From the NCBI GenBank assembly GCA_947306285.1, contig CAMZGB010000029.1:1-10536 (forward strand): a DNA stretch of 10,536 nt, in the 5' to 3' direction. The position numbers and the translations under genes were made by a program. The DNA is from an uncultured Lachnospira sp. (GTDB lineage: Bacteria; Bacillota; Clostridia; Lachnospirales; Lachnospiraceae). Below the pieces are notes generated by a model. That model ran no database searches. It was not told where the DNA came from and worked only from the letters and a program-made list of their open reading frames with translations. Below are positions 6,746 through 10,536 of this stretch, piece after piece. The stretch's first letter is position 1. Each line of letters opens with the position of its first letter.

Positions 6746-8170
6746 ATGAACAATTTAAATGGTCCTGACAGCATAAAAAAGGGGGATTATGGTTATAGTT
6801 CTGAGTCTTTGTCGAAGTCTTCTTCGAGCAGACAAAGACAAAGTTCAAGCAGGGCGCCTAGAAATACTAAAAGGGCAACTAATGCTGATTCTAAAAAGCG
6901 TAGAAACAGCACTATTTTGGGTATACTTTTAATTGTTATTCAACTTGCTTTGTCCGGATACTTTGTTTATCTTTTGATGACAAAGAACTTGGCGTTTGTT
7001 ACTGACTATATCTTTATCGGTATTGCTGCTGGTTTGGTTTTCTTCATTATTCTTGTTTTTATTTTGACGACTGCCAAGAAAATAAAAACCAAACGAGTAG
7101 GAAAGGTTATTTCTATAATAATATCTATTCTTTTGGCTGTAGCTATTTATTTGTTAAATCCATGGAGTACTATGTCAGGTGCCAAAGTGGACGAAAATCC
7201 TTTTGTAGTATTTGTTTCAGCGACAGATACTTTCGGTGATTTAAATAAAGAGGGTAATGAGAGATCAGATACAAACATTTTAGCAGCTGTGAACCCTAAG
7301 ACACATACTGTTATGATGGTTTCTATCCCTAGAGACTACTATATTCCTGTTATTGCAAAGAGTGTTTCAATCAACACTTCTCTCAACTCTGACAAACTTA
7401 CTCACATTGGTCTTTACGGAAATGGTCAGGCAAGAAATAACAGTGGCGAAAAAGTTGGTCCAAGCGGTTGGAACTATGCATGCGAAGTTCATTGGGATCA
7501 TGGTAAAGACGCTATTATGAATTCTTTAAAGAGAGTGTTTAAGTTCAACGTGGACGAAAACCACTATCACTACGCACAACTCAACTTTACTGGTTTCGGT
7601 AAATTAATTGACGAGTTAGGCGGAATAACTGTTGATGTTGAAAAGAGTTTCTCATATACAACATACGAAAACTACAATGAAGACAACGGAAAGAGAAAAC
7701 GTTATAAATATAAGAAGGGCGAGATGAAAATGGATGGAAACGAAGCCCTTACATTCGCTAGAACAAGAAAGAAATTCGCAAACGGCGATATTCAAAGAAA
7801 CAGAAACCAAACTGCAGTTCTCAAGGGTGTAGCAAACAAGGCTTTATCTCCTTCTGTTCTACTAAGATACAACGGTGTTGTAAGCGCTGTTGAAGATTGT
7901 ATGGAAACAGACATCGACCTTTCATCGATGGCTGCTCTTCAGAGCAATGTTGCTGGCCACAAAAATTATGATGGTTGGAACATCGTGTCATATGGTGTTG
8001 TCGGCGAGTCTTCACGTCAAAGAGTTCTTTGGAATGGACAGGCATTATCAGTTGTTTTGAAAGATTCTTCATCTGTAAACAATGGTCGTACACTTCTAAA
8101 CAAAGCTTTGTCAGGCACAGATTATAAAACTCTTAAGAGATTATCTAAAAAATATACTAACGCACAATAG
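6746..8170 (+). CDS. LytR-CpsA-Psr (LCP) family glycopolymer-peptidoglycan ligase
   Basis: LCP proteins transfer undecaprenyl-linked wall polymers to peptidoglycan on the outside of the membrane. This 474-residue member has a long cytoplasmic N-terminus rich in Ser, Arg and Lys (1-54), then three membrane segments (about 55-77, 87-108, 119-137) and an extracellular LCP domain (about 150-365). Family residues are visible: ERSDTNILA (R173, D175), VSIPRDYY (R196, D197), the FGKLIDELGGITVDV segment (284-298), DGNEALTFARTRK (R339) and the QRNRNQ motif (350-355). The three-segment topology resembles streptococcal CpsA more than single-pass LytR. The domain has two cysteines, C246 and C385, that could pair. 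AGGAGG stands 5 bases before the ATG. It heads the rightward operon and is divergent from the chain-starting enzyme, which fits attachment of the polymer made by that operon. Confidence 0.93.
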   Translation: MNNLNGPDSIKKGDYGYSSESLSKSSSSRQRQSSSRAPRNTKRATNADSKKRRNSTILGILLIVIQLALSGYFVYLLMTKNLAFVTDYIFIGIAAGLVFFIILVFILTTAKKIKTKRVGKVISIIISILLAVAIYLLNPWSTMSGAKVDENPFVVFVSATDTFGDLNKEGNERSDTNILAAVNPKTHTVMMVSIPRDYYIPVIAKSVSINTSLNSDKLTHIGLYGNGQARNNSGEKVGPSGWNYACEVHWDHGKDAIMNSLKRVFKFNVDENHYHYAQLNFTGFGKLIDELGGITVDVEKSFSYTTYENYNEDNGKRKRYKYKKGEMKMDGNEALTFARTRKKFANGDIQRNRNQTAVLKGVANKALSPSVLLRYNGVVSAVEDCMETDIDLSSMAALQSNVAGHKNYDGWNIVSYGVVGESSRQRVLWNGQALSVVLKDSSSVNNGRTLLNKALSGTDYKTLKRLSKKYTNAQ

Positions 8171-8184
8171 TGCTGGGTAAACTT

Positions 8185-9246
8185 ATGAAAAAAATTATTT
8201 TAACAGGCGGCGGAACTGCTGGACACGTTACTCCAAATATTGCACTAGTTCCAAAGTTGAAAGCCGCTGGCTACGAAATTAAATATATTGGCTCTAAAAA
8301 GGGCATGGAAAAACAATTAGTGGAGGATGCTGGTCTTGATTATGCCGGCATCTCTTCTGGTAAATTGAGAAGATATTTTAGTCTTCAAAATTTCATAGAT
8401 CCTTTTAAGATTGTGAAGGGTTATTTTCAAGCAAAGAGAATTATAAAAAAATATAAACCGGATGTTGTTTTTTCTAAGGGTGGTTTCGTGACAGTTCCAG
8501 TTGTTTATGCTGCAGCTAAATACGGAATCCCAGTAATTGCTCACGAGTCAGATATTACTCCTGGGTTGGCAAATAAGTTGTCTTTGAAGAAGACGAATGT
8601 TGTTTGCTACTCTTTCCCTGAAACAGCAAAACATCTAGGTAGCAAAGGCAAATACACAGGCTCTCCTATTAGAGCAGAATTATTTGAGGGAGACGCTAGT
8701 GTGGCTAAGAAGATGTGTGGTTTTACCGATGATAAACCTATCATTATGGTTACAGGTGGAAGTCTTGGTGCAGAGAATGTAAACAAGTTGGTTAGGGAGG
8801 CTCTCTCCGAACTGCTTAAAACATTCAATGTTGCTCACCTTTGTGGCGAAGGTAAAACTGATGAGGCTTTAAAAGACACTAATGGCTATGCACAATTTGA
8901 ATATATAAAAGATGAAATGAAAGATTTCTTCGCGATGGCAGATTTAATTATTTCGAGAGCGGGTGCAAACTCTATCTTCGAAATTGTTGCTTTGGCGAAG
9001 CCTAATATTTTGATTCCTTTGTCGGCAGCAGCCAGCAGGGGCGATCAGTTGCTAAATTCTAAATCATTTGAGAAGCAAGGCTTTAGTGTAGTGCTAGAGG
9101 AAGACAATGCAACCGGAAAAGATTTAATAAACAAAGTAAACGAGCTCTACTCTAACAAGAATGAATACATTGAAAATATGAAGAATTCTAATTTTAGCGG
9201 TGGAGTTGATTCAATAATCAATACTATTGAAGAATTAACAAAGTAA
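8185..9246 (+). CDS. murG: MurG, UDP-GlcNAc:lipid I N-acetylglucosaminyltransferase
   Basis: MurG adds GlcNAc from UDP-GlcNAc to lipid I at the inner membrane face, giving lipid II. The 353-residue protein has the family layout of two Rossmann halves. It shows TGGGTAGHVTPN with GGTAGH in the first glycine loop (residues 9-14, H14), SKGGFVTVPV (98-107), AHESD (119-123), TGSPIR (158-163), the second glycine loop GGSLGA (191-196), SRAGANSIFEI (257-267) and SRGDQLLNS (284-292). I chose the ATG at 8185 because MKKIILTGGG is where the family begins. A GTG at 8170 overlapping the previous stop would add five residues. The Shine-Dalgarno is weak (TGGG), so coupling to the LCP gene 14 bases upstream is likely. 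Its position outside a division and cell wall (dcw) cluster is noteworthy. It could be the only MurG or a second copy. Confidence 0.93.
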   Translation: MKKIILTGGGTAGHVTPNIALVPKLKAAGYEIKYIGSKKGMEKQLVEDAGLDYAGISSGKLRRYFSLQNFIDPFKIVKGYFQAKRIIKKYKPDVVFSKGGFVTVPVVYAAAKYGIPVIAHESDITPGLANKLSLKKTNVVCYSFPETAKHLGSKGKYTGSPIRAELFEGDASVAKKMCGFTDDKPIIMVTGGSLGAENVNKLVREALSELLKTFNVAHLCGEGKTDEALKDTNGYAQFEYIKDEMKDFFAMADLIISRAGANSIFEIVALAKPNILIPLSAAASRGDQLLNSKSFEKQGFSVVLEEDNATGKDLINKVNELYSNKNEYIENMKNSNFSGGVDSIINTIEELTK

Positions 9247-9260
9247 TTTGGGAGGATGTT

Positions 9261-10340
9261 ATGGCTGGTTTAAGCGAAGCAGAATTACAATCTCAATATA
9301 ATAAAGCCAAGGCTTTGATGGATTCTATAGATTGTTTAACGAAGAATTCTGACAAAGCAGCTACTCTTAAAAGGGCAGCTAAAAGATTCGAGGCACTGGG
9401 CGAATACTCAGACTCTCCTGCTATGGCAGCTAAATGCCAGGCGGAAGCCGAGAAGTATTCTAAAATGGAAGATAATCTTCCACCTGCGCCAAAGAATCCT
9501 ATGGATTTGAAAAAGCCTAGCAAAGCTTTTACTTGGTTTTTAAGAATTGCTGTATTCCTAGTAATTGTTGGCATTTTAGGTTTCTTCTATACTAGAAAGA
9601 CTGATCACGGTGCTTACCTTAGATCGTCATTCTATGAAAGCATTGGAAATCACGAGAAGGCTTACAAAATGTTCCTTCACCTAAAAGATTACAAGGATAG
9701 TGAAAAAAGATATCTTCAAAATAGATACCAACACGCATGTGAATTAATGGAAAAGAAGAAATTCATGGATGCGAAAAACGCTTTCAGAGAAATTCGTGAC
9801 TACAAAGATAGTGGTGCCAAGTTGACTACTGCTGAAATAAAGTTGATTAAGAAAACTAAGAAGAATGGCGATGTGTTGTTCGGCGAAGCCCACTGGATTG
9901 TGGCTGAAAAGAAAAAAGATAAAGTTTTCTTAATTAAGACGAAGCCAGTAAACGGAATAGCATACAACACTACTGACGATAATGTCACTTGGAAAACTAG
10001 TTCAATTAGAGAATATTTGAATTCAACATATATGAATGACATTTTTACTGATGAAATGATTCAGAGAATAATTAAAACCAAAGTTGTCGTTAAAGATAAC
10101 AAGAAATTTGGCACTAAAGGATCTACCACAAAAGACAAATTGTTTATGTTGAATGCCGGTCAAGCTTATAAATATGGTGAGGGTTTGAACGTGTTCTTGA
10201 AAGACTACTGGTTAATTGGTCCGGGCGAAACACAAAGAGAAGCTCAATTTGTTTCAGCTGGTCAGGTAAAAGAAGCTGGTTATCCGGTAAACGATAGGTA
10301 TATAAACACTCGCCCATGTTTCTGGCTTTCTACCAAATAA
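9261..10340 (+). CDS. Membrane protein with Y-x-D-S (TPR-like) repeats and DUF6273-like C-terminal domain
   Basis: This 359-residue protein has no firm function. A soluble N-terminus (1-88) is followed by one membrane helix (about 91-110) and an extracellular part, if the N-terminus is inside. Helical repeats of about 30 residues end in Y-x-D-S: YSDS (49-52) before the helix, and YKDS (144-147) and YKDS (181-184) after it, each preceded by A-x-x-x-F. Such SEL1/TPR-like units are common in clostridial proteins. Residues about 200-359 look like DUF6273: SSIREYLN (247-254), DKLFMLNAGQAYKY (292-305), YWLIGPG (316-322) and the closing RPCFWL (351-356). AGGAGG-like GGGAGG lies 5 bases before the ATG. 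It is the last gene of the LCP-murG operon, 14 bases after murG. Inference: it may be a wall-associated scaffold or sensor for the polymer or for peptidoglycan. Confidence 0.8.
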   Translation: MAGLSEAELQSQYNKAKALMDSIDCLTKNSDKAATLKRAAKRFEALGEYSDSPAMAAKCQAEAEKYSKMEDNLPPAPKNPMDLKKPSKAFTWFLRIAVFLVIVGILGFFYTRKTDHGAYLRSSFYESIGNHEKAYKMFLHLKDYKDSEKRYLQNRYQHACELMEKKKFMDAKNAFREIRDYKDSGAKLTTAEIKLIKKTKKNGDVLFGEAHWIVAEKKKDKVFLIKTKPVNGIAYNTTDDNVTWKTSSIREYLNSTYMNDIFTDEMIQRIIKTKVVVKDNKKFGTKGSTTKDKLFMLNAGQAYKYGEGLNVFLKDYWLIGPGETQREAQFVSAGQVKEAGYPVNDRYINTRPCFWLSTK

Positions 10341-10355
10341 CATTTAATTTAATCC

Positions 10356-10419
10356 AAAGACAAAAATAGAAGGGGTTGCACTAACAATCGTTTAACCCCT
10401 TCTATTTTTGTCTTTTTTT
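10356..10419 (+). terminator. Long-stem intrinsic terminator of the LCP-murG operon
   Basis: Perfect inverted arms of 22 bases (10356-10377 and 10394-10415) surround a 16-base loop, and the right arm runs into seven T residues (10413-10419). The arms contain a GGGGTT/AACCCC core next to the loop. It starts 15 bases after the stop of the last operon gene. The stem is longer than most intrinsic terminators. It may also act on transcripts arriving from the right, although the U-run in that direction is short. Confidence 0.88.
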
Positions 10420-10453
10420 ACATTATCTTGACTGTTATTTGATAAAGCCTCAC

Positions 10454-10478
10454 TGGCTCAGAGTCTATATCTCTGCCA
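10454..10478. repeat. Imperfect hairpin next to a convergent gene end
   Basis: TGG (10454-10456), a two-base bulge, CAGAG (10459-10463), a seven-base loop and CTCTGCCA (10471-10478) can fold into an eight-pair stem. On the minus strand it lies just after the stop of the partial gene at the right edge. No T-tract follows it, so it is not a standard terminator. Confidence 0.3.
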
Positions 10479-10480
10479 AC

Positions 10481-10536
10481 CTAAAATAATTCCTTTGACT
10501 TTTCAATGATTTCTGTGACTGCGGATTCGTCGAGTT
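10481..10536 (-). CDS. C-terminal end of a gene entering from the right edge (unidentified)
   Basis: Reading leftward, one frame is open from the window edge for 17 codons (LDESAVTEIIEKSKELF) and stops at TAG (10481-10483). The stretch has the composition of an amphipathic C-terminal helix. A gene arriving from the right would converge on the LCP-murG operon and share the terminator region. The fragment is too short to identify, and an open frame of this length can occur by chance. Confidence 0.45.
   Translation of the reverse strand, partial: LDESAVTEIIEKSKELF

Noticed and set aside
7821..8093. Minus-strand open frame of 90 codons
   Set aside because: It is antisense to the LCP gene, with a His/Gln/Cys-rich translation typical of a reverse-frame shadow.
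8170..9246. MurG starting at the GTG at 8170
   Set aside because: The family N-terminus begins at the ATG at 8185, and the GTG adds only a five-residue extension without a good ribosome site.

Overview
The window comes from an AT-rich, low-GC Gram-positive bacterium, most likely an anaerobic Firmicute of the class Clostridia. The evidence is the strong AGGAGG-type Shine-Dalgarno sites, the TTGACA/TATAAT-type promoters with 17-bp spacers, the Firmicute-type TagD, LCP and MurG proteins, and a DUF6273-type protein with Y-x-D-S repeats. Genus cannot be decided from sequence alone. No mobile element, CRISPR array, tRNA or rRNA was seen.

The region is a cell-surface glycopolymer locus, best read as a teichoic-acid-like or phosphoglycerol-containing wall polysaccharide or capsule. 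It has at least four transcription units. (1) Leftward, 1-601: tagD (glycerol-3-phosphate cytidylyltransferase, makes CDP-glycerol), then a family 2 glycosyltransferase cut by the window edge, with a clear promoter at 675-703. (2) Rightward, 824-2017: a single CDP-glycerol glycerophosphotransferase gene. (3) Leftward, 6617-2045: a tightly packed four-gene operon encoding a WbaP-like membrane phosphoglycosyl transferase, a family 2 glycosyltransferase and two more CDP-glycerol glycerophosphotransferases. Genes (2) and (3) converge on one bidirectional terminator that contains both stop codons. (4) Rightward, 6746-10340: an LCP (LytR-CpsA-Psr) protein, MurG and a membrane protein with Y-x-D-S repeats and a DUF6273-like C-terminus, ended by a long hairpin terminator. 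A probable C-terminal gene fragment enters from the right edge on the minus strand.

Inferred pathway: TagD supplies CDP-glycerol; the phosphoglycosyl transferase starts a glycan on undecaprenyl phosphate; the glycosyltransferases extend it; the three glycerophosphotransferases add glycerol-phosphate; the LCP protein moves the finished polymer to peptidoglycan, whose lipid II precursor is made by MurG. The exporter, any polymerase, and TagO/TagA-type genes are not in the window.

The most striking non-coding feature is the 6617-6746 intergenic region. Two good sigma-A-type promoters point in opposite directions with almost completely overlapping -35 boxes inside a small palindrome, so polymer synthesis and polymer attachment/lipid II synthesis may be initiated in competition with each other or be controlled by one operator.
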